NCBI GenBank assembly: GCA_000437315.1
Contig: FR899407.1
Coordinates: 1-39,444, forward strand
DNA length: 39,444 nucleotides
Source: Mycoplasma sp. CAG:472
GTDB lineage: Bacteria; Bacillota_I; Bacilli_A; RF39; UBA660
Direction of reading: 5' to 3'
Shown: one piece after another, positions 31,213-39,321 of the stretch
How the letters are laid out: the number at the start of each line of letters is the position of its first letter
How positions within the stretch are numbered: the first letter of the stretch is position 1
Position numbers and translations under genes: made by a program
Notes under the pieces: model-generated
Told to the model about the DNA's origin: nothing
Databases searched by the model: none
What the model saw: only the letters and a program-made list of their open reading frames with translations

Positions 31213-31734
31213 ATGAAAAAAGATATATATATTGATTATGATGGAGTGATAAGAGGAACAATGAGTATTTCTTATGAAATGATGCAAAGACAAAATATTG
31301 ATTTGAATGATAGAAAAAAAGTAATTGAATTTTATGAAAAACTTGATTGGAATTATTTGATAAGCATCTCTTTAGAACTTAATCGAGCATATTATTATAT
31401 AAATAAGATTATAAGTGAAAATAAATATGATGTAAGTATTTTAACAAAAATAAATTCACTTAATGAAATGAGTGCTAAAATATTTGATATAAGAAAAAAT
31501 AGTGATGTTAAAACTATATGTGTTCCTAATACTATAGATAAAACTGATGTTGTAAATCCAAATGGAAATATTTTAATAGATGACTTTTCAGGTAATTTAC
31601 TAAATTGGAAAGGAAAAGGTGGTATAAGTGTAAAATTTACTGACAAAGAGGATGAAAGATTTGTGTGTACCTCATCACTTGATATTTGTCTGCAGGATAA
31701 TTTAGAAAGAAAGCTAATTAGAAAGGAATGTTAA
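31213..31734 (+). CDS. HAD-like (5'-nucleotidase-type) phosphatase
   Basis: A 173-residue protein with the HAD nucleophile motif IYIDYDGVIRG at residues 5-14 (DxD). Late in the chain is NILIDDFSGNLLNWKGKGG (near 118-135), which fits HAD motif IV with an acidic pair. The middle is helical. This resembles small deoxyribonucleotidase or polynucleotide-phosphatase-like HAD proteins; the substrate is unknown. The ATG at 31213, 5 nt after AAAGG, is chosen over an in-frame ATG at 31159, which would code through the operator palindrome. Its control by the NrtR-like regulator is inferred from the shared operator. It overlaps the next gene by one base (TAATG). Confidence 0.72.
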   Translation: MKKDIYIDYDGVIRGTMSISYEMMQRQNIDLNDRKKVIEFYEKLDWNYLISISLELNRAYYYINKIISENKYDVSILTKINSLNEMSAKIFDIRKNSDVKTICVPNTIDKTDVVNPNGNILIDDFSGNLLNWKGKGGISVKFTDKEDERFVCTSSLDICLQDNLERKLIRKEC

Positions 31735-32483
31735 TGAATAAAATTAATATATGTGAAAATTTTAAAAATGAAAATTTACCTTTAATATTTAATATTAATT
31801 ATGAGGGTTTTAGTAAGTATAATAAAAATGAAACTTATATCAATATTTATAATAGATTTTTTAATTCAATAAGTGAAAATGAAAGTTTATATGAAATTAT
31901 AAAATGTATTATAACTTCAGTTTCTTTGAATGAAGAAAGTAATTTAAATTTTAATATTTTTAATAATAATGAAAAAATATTTGAACTTTTTTATGATGGT
32001 AAAGAGGTTATTGCTCCCTTTATGAAAGCAAGGAAAGGTAACGATATTAAAGCTTTATGTGATGGTAATGGAGTATTTACTTATGATAATGATAATTTTT
32101 TCAAAGTAAATAATGAACCTTATAATCTTTCACATTTAATAGAGTATGGAAATATAGCAAGTGATTTTTTAGGTGTTCAAGTTATAAATCCAATTGTGCT
32201 TGATTTTGACATTCAAAGATATTTAAAGTTTATAATTGATTTAACGGGTGCTTATCCAACTTTTGAGGATGAGACCTTTAATACTAATTCAATAATGCTT
32301 TATTTAATGCAGTATTATCGCAAGTTAAAATATTCTGATGAAATAGAGTATTTATTTAAAATGGTTAATAAATATCTATATTTATATGGCTATATAGATG
32401 TGAGCAATATACCTAGATGTTATGAGTTTAAGGAGTATGATCTTGCAGAAAAATTATTAAAAAGAAATCTTTCTAAAAAGTAG
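31734..32483 (+). CDS. Uncharacterised 249-aa protein, coupled to the HAD gene
   Basis: No family is recognised. It is soluble and rich in Asn, Tyr and Phe. The first half has strand-like segments (NLNFNIFNNNEKIFELFYDGKEVI, about 72-95) and the second half helices (SIMLYLMQYYRKLKYSDEIEYLFKMVNKYLYLYGYI, about 183-218). The start at 31734 is 7 nt after AAAGG and overlaps the preceding stop (TAATG), so it is translated together with the HAD-like phosphatase and probably shares its regulation. An ATG at 31728 is too close to the ribosome binding site. Confidence 0.72.
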   Translation: MNKINICENFKNENLPLIFNINYEGFSKYNKNETYINIYNRFFNSISENESLYEIIKCIITSVSLNEESNLNFNIFNNNEKIFELFYDGKEVIAPFMKARKGNDIKALCDGNGVFTYDNDNFFKVNNEPYNLSHLIEYGNIASDFLGVQVINPIVLDFDIQRYLKFIIDLTGAYPTFEDETFNTNSIMLYLMQYYRKLKYSDEIEYLFKMVNKYLYLYGYIDVSNIPRCYEFKEYDLAEKLLKRNLSKK

Positions 32484-32538
32484 GGACTATCTTTTTTCTA
32501 AAATAATGTTATAATAATGTTACTTTTCTGGGGGCTTT

Positions 32539-34245
32539 ATGAATAGTGATTTAAAAATTATAAAGAAAAAATATGGCGAAAATTTTAGTAAACTATGTAG
32601 AAAATTATTTTCAAGTATTTTAGAAAATGAAGGTGAGTTAGTTTCAATTATTACTTCTTTATTCAAAGAAAATCATTTTCTTTATGATGATTTAATTGAA
32701 TATAACATGGTTAATAGTTTTCAAAAACTTATAATGAATGAATATGGTAAAAAAATAAATAATGTTATTGATACAGATAAAAATCCTTATGAACTTTTTA
32801 AAGAAAAAGGATATACTTTAAAAGAGTGTCAAACTAATGAAGAAATACTATCATATAAAAAGTATTATGCAAAAGAAGAAGAGCTTTGTACATTTAAAAG
32901 TGATAGACTTAGAACTAATAGAGTATTTTTTGCAGTTAAAGATAATGCTTTAGATATTAAAAGAAAAAGTGATCCCCAAAGGGAAGATGAATATGGTACA
33001 AGTGTACTTTCACTTCAGTTTACATTAGAGACTAACTATTTATCAATTAAAAATAGATATAACCATACAGTTAATAATCCAGATGCAACTTATCAAAACA
33101 ATTTAGAAAATATAGCAAAAGGTTTAACATATTCATTTGAAAAATATTTAGGTATTAAACAAAGTAATATTAATATAGATTTTGAAATGCCTAATTATGT
33201 TAGAACAGTTGATGGCAAGTATTATAGATATAATGTTGAATGTAATAATATTTATTATTGTCCTGATAACATTGTAATACATAATTTTAAAGAAGTTTCT
33301 TTTCCTAAAGAAAAATATATTTTATTTGATGGACTTGTTTTAGATTTAACTAAAAAAACATTTAAATGTTATGATAATTGTAGATATGATTCCTCTGAAG
33401 ATTTTATTAAATATATTAAAAAAATAGTTATAGAAAATAATAGTGATAGTAAAAGTATATATATTATTTGTGAAGATAATATTAAAATATATTTAGAGTT
33501 AAATAAATTTAATGAACTTATAAGTGTTCTTTTAGAGGGAGTAGAAAGATTAAATGATGATATTTTTGCAAATAGTTTCCATATTAAAAGATTTTCTTCG
33601 AAAGATACTAAAGTAGTTGAGGATAGAGTTTTAAGAGATGCTTTTGAACTAGAATATATTTATTTACCTAAATGTGAAATTATTGGTAATAGTTTTGCCT
33701 TAAGAGCGGAAAACTTAAAAACTATTAATTTACCATGTGTTAAAAGAGTTGATTATAGTTTTATATCTTATGCAAAAAATGTTCAAAGCATTTATATGCC
33801 TAATTTACAGGTCGTGGGTAATAGTTTTCTATATTATAATGAAAAATTAAAGTCAATATTTTTGCCTAGTTTAGAAAAAACTGGTTACTCATTTATAAGT
33901 GAAAATAATACTTTAGAAAAATGTGATTTACCAAAACTTGTTAAAGCAGGTAGTTCATTTATGAAAAAAAATACTTGTTTAAAAGAGTTTAATGCTCCCT
34001 CTTTAAAAGTTATCGAAAGCTCTTTTTTATCAAAAAATCTAGCACTTGAACATTTATATTTACCTAATATCGAAGAAATCGATGAAAACTTTTTAGTTAG
34101 TAATAAAAAAATTAGAAATTTATATATTCCTACAGTTAAATTTATTGGAAATGGCTTTTTATATAGCAATAGAGATATAATAAATAATCTTTATTTACCA
34201 AATTTATTATCTTTTGAGGGAAATGATCTTTCTTTACAAAGATAG
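32539..34245 (+). CDS. Leucine-rich-repeat protein of unknown function
   Basis: The 568-residue protein has no signal peptide. Residues 1-120 are helical; residues 125-225 contain a distinctive conserved-looking block (RTNRVFFAVKDNALDIKR, YGTSVLSLQF, NRYNHTVNNPDATYQNNL). From about residue 370 to the end it has eight or so 23-residue leucine-rich repeats of BspA/LRR_5 type, consensus LKxIxLPxLxxVGxSFLxxNxx. The combined architecture recurs, as far as I know, in gut Firmicutes, with no known function; LRRs usually bind proteins. The start follows GGGGG. A -10 TATAAT lies at 32510-32515, so it is probably its own unit. Confidence 0.8.
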   Translation: MNSDLKIIKKKYGENFSKLCRKLFSSILENEGELVSIITSLFKENHFLYDDLIEYNMVNSFQKLIMNEYGKKINNVIDTDKNPYELFKEKGYTLKECQTNEEILSYKKYYAKEEELCTFKSDRLRTNRVFFAVKDNALDIKRKSDPQREDEYGTSVLSLQFTLETNYLSIKNRYNHTVNNPDATYQNNLENIAKGLTYSFEKYLGIKQSNINIDFEMPNYVRTVDGKYYRYNVECNNIYYCPDNIVIHNFKEVSFPKEKYILFDGLVLDLTKKTFKCYDNCRYDSSEDFIKYIKKIVIENNSDSKSIYIICEDNIKIYLELNKFNELISVLLEGVERLNDDIFANSFHIKRFSSKDTKVVEDRVLRDAFELEYIYLPKCEIIGNSFALRAENLKTINLPCVKRVDYSFISYAKNVQSIYMPNLQVVGNSFLYYNEKLKSIFLPSLEKTGYSFISENNTLEKCDLPKLVKAGSSFMKKNTCLKEFNAPSLKVIESSFLSKNLALEHLYLPNIEEIDENFLVSNKKIRNLYIPTVKFIGNGFLYSNRDIINNLYLPNLLSFEGNDLSLQR

Positions 34246-34246
34246 G

Positions 34247-34275
34247 TTGAATAATTTAGTCTGATAGTTTATAAT
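34247..34275 (+). promoter_or_regulatory. Promoter of the 34300 gene
   Basis: TTGAAT (34247-34252) and TATAAT (34270-34275) with a 17-bp spacer, immediately after the LRR gene's stop. It excludes the ATG at 34279 as a start. Confidence 0.75.
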
Positions 34276-34299
34276 ACTATGCAAGAAAAGGGGAAAGGT

Positions 34300-34602
34300 A
34301 TGTATTATATTGATTTAAATGATAAACAAAAAAGTTTTATATATAGTAAATGTAGTGTGAAACATATAAAAGATGTTGGATCAAGAAGTATAATGTATAA
34401 AAGATTAAATATTAATGCTGATTTTATAAATACTTTTGTTACAAATTTTAATGAAAAATTTTTATATGAACCATATGTAGAAAATAGTGAAAGTTATTAT
34501 TCATGGGAATATGATATTATATATGTTCCTTTTAAGTATGCTGATATGGTTAATAAACTTCTTAATATTACTAATGAAGATATTATTCGAAAAAGATTTT
34601 AG
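34300..34602 (+). CDS. Uncharacterised 100-aa protein
   Basis: The protein is small, soluble and rich in Tyr and Asn, with no motif that I recognise. The start at 34300 follows GGGGAAAGG by 4-5 nt and is consistent with the promoter at 34247-34275. Segments such as SYYSWEYDIIYVPFKYADMVNKLLNI (near 64-90) suggest a mixed alpha/beta fold. It lies alone between the LRR gene and the rpsO promoter, with no terminator seen before the latter. Confidence 0.65.
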   Translation: MYYIDLNDKQKSFIYSKCSVKHIKDVGSRSIMYKRLNINADFINTFVTNFNEKFLYEPYVENSESYYSWEYDIIYVPFKYADMVNKLLNITNEDIIRKRF

Positions 34603-34611
34603 ATAAAATAC

Positions 34612-34640
34612 TTGCAAATGATAAATAAATTGTATATAAT
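34612..34640 (+). promoter_or_regulatory. Promoter of rpsO
   Basis: TTGCAA (34612-34617) and TATAAT (34635-34640) with a 17-bp spacer, placing the transcript start near 34647. Confidence 0.8.
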
Positions 34641-34646
34641 AGGCTT

Positions 34647-34726
34647 ATAAGTTTTTACTTAGTTTGAACTTGTTTTCCAAGATTCTTACTCAGTTTAAAC
34701 CGATTATAATAAAGGAGGAAAAGAAA
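34647..34726 (+). promoter_or_regulatory. rpsO leader with paired repeats, candidate S15 autoregulatory site
   Basis: The 80-nt leader holds two copies of TTACTYAGTTTRAAC (34656-34670 and 34686-34700, 13 of 15 identical). The GTTTRAAC parts can also pair with each other, giving a hairpin with a loop of about 20 nt. S15 is known to control its own mRNA in several bacteria through unrelated leader structures. That this is such a site is inference. Confidence 0.4.
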
Positions 34727-34993
34727 ATGCTTAAGAAAGAAGAAAAAGCTTCTATTATAAAGGAGTTTGCTAAGAATGAAAAAGACTGTGGTTCTGCTGA
34801 AGTTCAAATTGCTATTTTAACTAAAGAAATTAATACATTAACTGAACATTTAAAGGAACATAAACATGATTTTCATTCTAAAAGAGGACTTTTAATTAAA
34901 GTTGGTAGAAGAAAAAAATTACTTGAATACTTAAAGAATAATGATGTTAAATCATATCGTGAAGTAATTAAAAAATTAAATTTAAGAAAATAG
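34727..34993 (+). CDS. rpsO: 30S ribosomal protein S15
   Basis: The 88-residue protein matches S15 in length and sequence: SIIKEFAKNEKDCGSAEVQIAILT, the LTEHLKEHKHDFHSKRGL segment and the end GRRKKLLEYLKNND...REVIKKLNLRK. S15 binds the central domain of 16S rRNA early in 30S assembly. The ATG at 34727 is preceded by AAAGGAGG; an upstream in-frame start would code through the leader. It sits before pnp, the common bacterial order, with a hairpin between them. Confidence 0.98.
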   Translation: MLKKEEKASIIKEFAKNEKDCGSAEVQIAILTKEINTLTEHLKEHKHDFHSKRGLLIKVGRRKKLLEYLKNNDVKSYREVIKKLNLRK

Positions 34994-34994
34994 G

Positions 34995-35022
34995 CACTAA
35001 ATTTTTTAGTGTTCTTTTTTTT
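34995..35022 (+). terminator. Terminator/attenuator between rpsO and pnp
   Basis: CACTAAA, loop TTT, TTTAGTG, then TTC and eight T. It probably limits, rather than prevents, read-through into pnp, as no separate pnp promoter is evident. Confidence 0.75.
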
Positions 35023-35041
35023 AGTAGAAAGGTGGTAAAAA

Positions 35042-37237
35042 ATGAAAAAAGAATTTAAATTAAATTTTTTGGGAAGAGATTTAATTGTTGAAACTGGTCA
35101 ACTTGCTAAACAAACTAATGGTTCAGTACTTGTTAGATATGGCGATACTGTTGTACTATCAGTATGTGTAATGGGTAAAACTCCAGTTACTCAAGATTTC
35201 TTTCCACTTCAAGTATTATATCAGGAAAAACTATATTCAGTAGGTAAAATTCCTGGTGGATTTATTAAAAGAGAGGGTAGACCTACAGATTCAGCAACTC
35301 TTGCTGCAAGATTAATTGATAGACCAATTAGACCTATGTTTGATGAAAACTTACGTAATGAAATTCAAGTTATCAATACAGTACTTTCTGTAGATCAAGA
35401 TAATAGTCCGGAAATGGCTGCAATGTTTGGTTCATCACTATGCCTTGGAATATCTGATATTCCATTTGATGGCCCAGTTGCGGGTGTTATGGTAGGTATG
35501 GATGAAAAAGGTAAGTTTATTATTAATCCTACTACTGCAGAAGCTGAAAAAAGTAAACTTGCATTAACTGTTGCAGGAACACATGATGCAATATGTATGG
35601 TTGAAGCGGGCTGTAAAGAACTTCCTGAAAAAACTATGCTTGAGGCTTTAATGTTTGCTCATGAAAATATTAAAACTTTATGTGAATTTCAAAATGAAAT
35701 TATTAGTGAAATAGGTAAAGAAAAAGTAGTTCTTGAACCTGCAAGTATAGATGCTGAAGTTGAAAAAGCTGTTAGAGAGTATGCAACTGATGATATGTTA
35801 TCAGCAATACAAATTAAAGAAAAACTTGAAAAATATGCTAAGATTGATGAAGTTAAAGCAAATACTATTGCTCATTTCGAAGAAGTTTATGCTGAAGATG
35901 AAGATTTTGCTAGCAAGATGAAAGATGTAGCTAAAGTAGTTGGTTTAATTGAAGGTAATGAAGTAAGAAGATTAATTATTGAAAAACATATTAGACCAGA
36001 TGGTAGAAAGATGGATGAAATTAGACCTCTTGAGGCTGAAATTGACCTTCTACCTCGTACACATGGTTCAGGACTATTCCAAAGAGGAGAAACTCAAGTT
36101 CTTGCTACAACTACACTTGGACCACTTTCAGATCATCAAATTCTTGATGGACTTGGTATTGAAGATACAAAAAGATTTATGCTTCATTATAATTTCCCTA
36201 ACTTCTGTGTTGGTGAAATAGGAAGATACGGTTCTCCAGGAAGAAGAGAAATAGGACATGGTGCTTTAGGAGAAAGAGCACTTGCTCAAGTTATTCCTTC
36301 TGAAGAAGAATTCCCATATACTGTTAGAGTTGTTTCTGAAGTTCTTGAAAGTAATGGTTCATCATCACAAGCTACAATATGTGCCGGATGTTTATCATTA
36401 ATGGCAGCAGGAGTTCCAATTAAAGCTCCAGTAGCGGGTATTGCAATGGGACTTATATCTAATGGTAAAAAATATACAATACTTACTGATATTCAAGGCC
36501 TTGAGGATCATATGGGAGATATGGACTTTAAAGTAGCAGGTACAAAAGAAGGTATTACAGCGCTTCAAATGGATATTAAGATTAAAGGCGTTACTAAAGC
36601 AATCTTAAAAGAGGCCCTTGAGGAAGCTAAAAAAGCTAGAATGAAAATTCTTGATGTTATGGCAACTGCTATTGAAAGCCCAAGAAAAGAACTTTCTAAA
36701 TATGCTCCAAAAGTTGAAAGCTTTATGATTAACCCTGATAAGATTAAAGATGTAATTGGTAAGGGTGGAGAAATGATTACTAAAATTATTTTAGAATCAT
36801 CAAATGTAAAAAGTGTTAATGACAAAGATGCTGTAAAAGTGGATATTGATGATGATGGAAAAGTAATTATTTATCATATGGATAAAGAAGTTATCGAAAA
36901 AACTAAAAAGATGATTGAAGATATTACTAAAGAGGTTGAAACTGGTAAAATCTATAATGCTAAAGTAGTTAAAGTGGAAGATTTTGGTGCTTTTGTAGAA
37001 CTATGGCCAGGTTGTGAAGGATTAGTACATGTTTCTCAACTTGATACAAAAAGAGTCGAAAAACCATCTGATGTAGTTTCAGTAGGTGATGAAATAATTG
37101 TTAAATCACTTGGATATGATAACAAAGGAAGATTAAATCTATCAAGAAAAGAAGCTCTTCCTAAATCAGAAAGTACTTCTGAAGAAAAACCTAAAAAAGA
37201 AACTAAAAAAGGTTTATTTAGTAAAAGTAAAAAATAA
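35042..37237 (+). CDS. pnp: Polynucleotide phosphorylase
   Basis: This 731-residue 3'-5' phosphorolytic exoribonuclease acts in mRNA decay. It has two RNase PH-like domains (about residues 10-230 and 310-540), with the second carrying GRREIGHGALGERAL and the catalytic ...ILTDIQGLEDHMGDMDFKVAGT segment. A KH domain follows (PDKIKDVIGKGGEMI, near 567-581), then an S1 domain (GKIYNAKVVKVEDFGAFVELWPGCEGLVHVSQL, near 635-667) and a charged Lys-rich tail. Length and order match the family. GGTGG precedes the ATG and a GAAA-tetraloop terminator follows. Confidence 0.98.
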   Translation: MKKEFKLNFLGRDLIVETGQLAKQTNGSVLVRYGDTVVLSVCVMGKTPVTQDFFPLQVLYQEKLYSVGKIPGGFIKREGRPTDSATLAARLIDRPIRPMFDENLRNEIQVINTVLSVDQDNSPEMAAMFGSSLCLGISDIPFDGPVAGVMVGMDEKGKFIINPTTAEAEKSKLALTVAGTHDAICMVEAGCKELPEKTMLEALMFAHENIKTLCEFQNEIISEIGKEKVVLEPASIDAEVEKAVREYATDDMLSAIQIKEKLEKYAKIDEVKANTIAHFEEVYAEDEDFASKMKDVAKVVGLIEGNEVRRLIIEKHIRPDGRKMDEIRPLEAEIDLLPRTHGSGLFQRGETQVLATTTLGPLSDHQILDGLGIEDTKRFMLHYNFPNFCVGEIGRYGSPGRREIGHGALGERALAQVIPSEEEFPYTVRVVSEVLESNGSSSQATICAGCLSLMAAGVPIKAPVAGIAMGLISNGKKYTILTDIQGLEDHMGDMDFKVAGTKEGITALQMDIKIKGVTKAILKEALEEAKKARMKILDVMATAIESPRKELSKYAPKVESFMINPDKIKDVIGKGGEMITKIILESSNVKSVNDKDAVKVDIDDDGKVIIYHMDKEVIEKTKKMIEDITKEVETGKIYNAKVVKVEDFGAFVELWPGCEGLVHVSQLDTKRVEKPSDVVSVGDEIIVKSLGYDNKGRLNLSRKEALPKSESTSEEKPKKETKKGLFSKSKK

Positions 37238-37240
37238 TTA

Positions 37241-37266
37241 AGTCTAGGGAAACCTAGATTTTTTTA
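37241..37266 (+). terminator. Terminator of pnp, GAAA tetraloop
   Basis: TCTAGG (37243-37248), loop GAAA, CCTAGA (37253-37258), then seven T. Confidence 0.9.
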
Positions 37267-37280
37267 TTAAATAATAGTAG

Positions 37281-37325
37281 TTATCGACTAATTTTGATAC
37301 TTTATACCCTAAAAGTGGTCGATAA
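37281..37325. repeat. Spaced inverted repeat upstream of the 37399 gene
   Basis: TTATCGAC (37281-37288) and GTCGATAA (37318-37325) are exact inverse copies 29 bp apart, lying 23 bp before the -35 of the next gene. It may be an operator with two half-sites or a hairpin. Confidence 0.5.
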
Positions 37326-37347
37326 ATTGACTTTTTATAGTAAAAAT

Positions 37348-37376
37348 TTGAGTTTTTAATGAAAATATGGTACAAT
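37348..37376 (+). promoter_or_regulatory. Promoter of the 37399 gene
   Basis: TTGAGT (37348-37353) and TACAAT (37371-37376) with a 17-bp spacer; a GGGGGG site precedes the ATG. Confidence 0.7.
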
Positions 37377-37398
37377 TTTTTGTAATTAGGGGGGAACT

Positions 37399-37962
37399 AT
37401 GAAAGAAGTATATGATAAAATATATGGACTTTATCATGAAATATCAAAAATACCTATGGATAGTCCAAAGTATTTTGAACTTTATAAAGAATATATTAAA
37501 TTACTTATACTAGTTAGCTCAAATAATCCTAGTTTTAATGATGATGTAAAAAAATATATAAATGGTAACTGCTATTCATATGCTCTTGATATTTTTAATC
37601 CCGAAGGAATATCTAATGTAATTTTACAGTTAGGTTTAAATGTCGGTTATTTAAGTAGAAATTTAGTTTATAATGGAACAAAAGAAAAATATTTATATGG
37701 TCTTGCAAAAGATTTCGAAGAACTTAATATAGATTCATATGAAATAAGTTCTGATTTACCTAATGAACATGGAGGTTATAAAATAGCATTCTATTTATCA
37801 TTTAATGATTTTCATTTTTTAAGACAAAATAGTGATGGCTCTTGGTCTCATAAAGTAGGTTATTTAAATAGAATTGATAAATTTGATACTTTACCTAATA
37901 TTGTTAATGGAAACTATGAACTTATTAAGGTTCTTGAAATAGTTAAACCAAAAGTAAGATAA
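37399..37962 (+). CDS. Uncharacterised protein with a possible Cys-His peptidase-like site
   Basis: The 187-residue protein is soluble with no signal peptide. A helical N-terminus (residues 1-50) is followed by GNCYSYALDIFNPEG (about 55-69), then GGYKIAFYLSFNDFHFLRQNSDGSWSHKVGY (about 127-157). A lone Cys at the start of a helix and a later His in a strand are the arrangement of papain-like/NlpC-type peptidases, so Cys57 with His139 or His152 could form an active site. I rate this as a hypothesis; no family is recognised with certainty. It has its own promoter and terminator, with a spaced inverted repeat upstream that may regulate it. Confidence 0.65.
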   Translation: MKEVYDKIYGLYHEISKIPMDSPKYFELYKEYIKLLILVSSNNPSFNDDVKKYINGNCYSYALDIFNPEGISNVILQLGLNVGYLSRNLVYNGTKEKYLYGLAKDFEELNIDSYEISSDLPNEHGGYKIAFYLSFNDFHFLRQNSDGSWSHKVGYLNRIDKFDTLPNIVNGNYELIKVLEIVKPKVR

Positions 37963-38001
37963 AACAAAAGATTTTTTAATAAATTGTCTTTTGTTTTTTT
38001 T
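37963..38001 (+). terminator. Terminator after the 37399 gene
   Basis: AACAAAAGA (37963-37971) pairs with TCTTTTGTT (37987-37995) around a 15-nt loop, followed by T residues. Confidence 0.75.
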
Positions 38002-38039
38002 AATTAAATGATATACTTTATTTAGTAAGGATGAAGTAA

Positions 38040-39266
38040 ATGAGAGCAAGATTTAAAAGTGCACTTGGATTTATAATGATGCTTTTAATAATAGCGATTG
38101 TATTATTTGCATTTTATTTTGTTTATAAAAAAATGCGTTCAAGTGATGGAGATATAAAAATAACTGGAGATTTATCAATTAATTTTCATAATGGTAAAAA
38201 GATTAATATTGATAAAGAATTTAAAACTAAAATTACTGTAATTAATAATGGAAATGAAGATATATATTATTATATTGAATTTATTAATCCTAAAAATGCT
38301 AGTGGTGTTACTTATACATTAACAGATAATGCTCTTATTAATGTCAGCGATGAATTACCTAAACATAATGAGATAATATCAAGTTATATATTAATTAAAA
38401 AAGGTGAAATACACGATTATGAATTGACATTTAAAAATACTTTGGATAATGTAGCTAGTGTTGAACTTGATTGTGAACAAGAGGCTCTTAATAATAATAC
38501 TTTTGCAGAAACTATACTTAAAAATAATGAAATTAAAAGTGAAAGTAAGACTATAGTTGGTAAAGATATTGCCACAGAAAATGAAGGATTAATTAAAACT
38601 GTAGATGATTATGGAATAGCTTATTATTTTAGGGGTAATGTACAAAATAATAATGTTAGTATAAATAATTTAAATTTTAAAATTGTTAGAATAAATGGTG
38701 ATGGTAGTGTAAGACTTGCTTTAGCAAATGATACTGGAGAACTAAAAAAATATGTTGATTCAAATGAAAAGTATAGTTATAAAGACTCAGTTATTAGAGC
38801 ATATTTAGATTCTTGGATTACAATTAATTTAGGTGATTATACATCATTTCTAGCAACTCAAAAATATTGTAATGATGTTTTATTAAATGATAATACTTTT
38901 TATGCATATACAAGAGTAGTCGAAGATTATATTCCATCATTTATATGTTTAAGCGATAAAGTAACAAGTAAAGTGGCATTATTAACTGTTGATGAAGTTC
39001 TTTTTGCAGGAGCATCTCCAAATGAAGATAATACTTCTTATTACTTATATAATGAAAGTATAGAAACAGATTCATTTTTAATGAGTAGTTCTAAACTTGT
39101 AAATGGTATTTATTATCCATTTGCACTTTCGAAAAATGGTAAGGTTTTATCTGATGTATCTGGTTCTTTTTTAAGAAGCGTTAGACCAGTTATTACAATT
39201 ATTAAAACAGCATTAGTCGAGGGTGATGGTACAAGTTCTAATCCATATAAGTTAATTAGTAATTAA
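38040..39266 (+). CDS. Membrane-anchored exported protein sharing the C-terminal surface module
   Basis: The 408-residue protein has a basic start and one hydrophobic anchor (about residues 9-29). A beta-sandwich-like domain (about 40-150) contains NNGNEDIYYYIEFIN, a pattern seen in cell-surface Ig-like domains. The C-terminal module (about 190-408) has the order YYFRGNVQNN, FKIVRINGDGSVRLAL, YLDSW, KYCND, FICL, LLTVDEVLFAG and the end VRPVITI...GDGTSSNPYKL. The same order is found in the protein at 5089-6858. Such modules occur on exported proteins of uncultured Firmicutes; the function is unknown. AAGGATGAA precedes the ATG, with TATACT at 38012-38017. Confidence 0.72.
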   Translation: MRARFKSALGFIMMLLIIAIVLFAFYFVYKKMRSSDGDIKITGDLSINFHNGKKINIDKEFKTKITVINNGNEDIYYYIEFINPKNASGVTYTLTDNALINVSDELPKHNEIISSYILIKKGEIHDYELTFKNTLDNVASVELDCEQEALNNNTFAETILKNNEIKSESKTIVGKDIATENEGLIKTVDDYGIAYYFRGNVQNNNVSINNLNFKIVRINGDGSVRLALANDTGELKKYVDSNEKYSYKDSVIRAYLDSWITINLGDYTSFLATQKYCNDVLLNDNTFYAYTRVVEDYIPSFICLSDKVTSKVALLTVDEVLFAGASPNEDNTSYYLYNESIETDSFLMSSSKLVNGIYYPFALSKNGKVLSDVSGSFLRSVRPVITIIKTALVEGDGTSSNPYKLISN

Positions 39267-39288
39267 AAAATACAAGTAAAACTACTTG
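39265..39288 (-). terminator. Hairpin with T-run on the minus strand
   Basis: CAAGTA (39273-39278), loop AAAC, TACTTG (39283-39288). The A-run at 39265-39270 would be the U-tract for leftward transcription. It also overlaps the -35 of the rightward RNA promoter. There is no T-run on the plus strand. Confidence 0.35.
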
Positions 39289-39315
39289 CATAAATATATA
39301 AATAAATGATATATT
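39286..39315 (+). promoter_or_regulatory. Possible promoter of the terminal RNA
   Basis: TTGCAT (39286-39291) and TATATT (39310-39315) with an 18-bp spacer; the RNA would start near 39322. Confidence 0.4.
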
Positions 39316-39321
39316 ATAAAT

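Noticed and set aside
30985..31293. Minus-strand frame across the Nudix-HAD junction
   Set aside because: It covers the operator palindrome and the coding parts of two well-supported plus-strand genes and has no own promoter or ribosome binding site.
34664..34726. N-terminal extension of S15
   Set aside because: The added residues have no counterpart in S15, and the AAAGGAGG site places the start at 34727.
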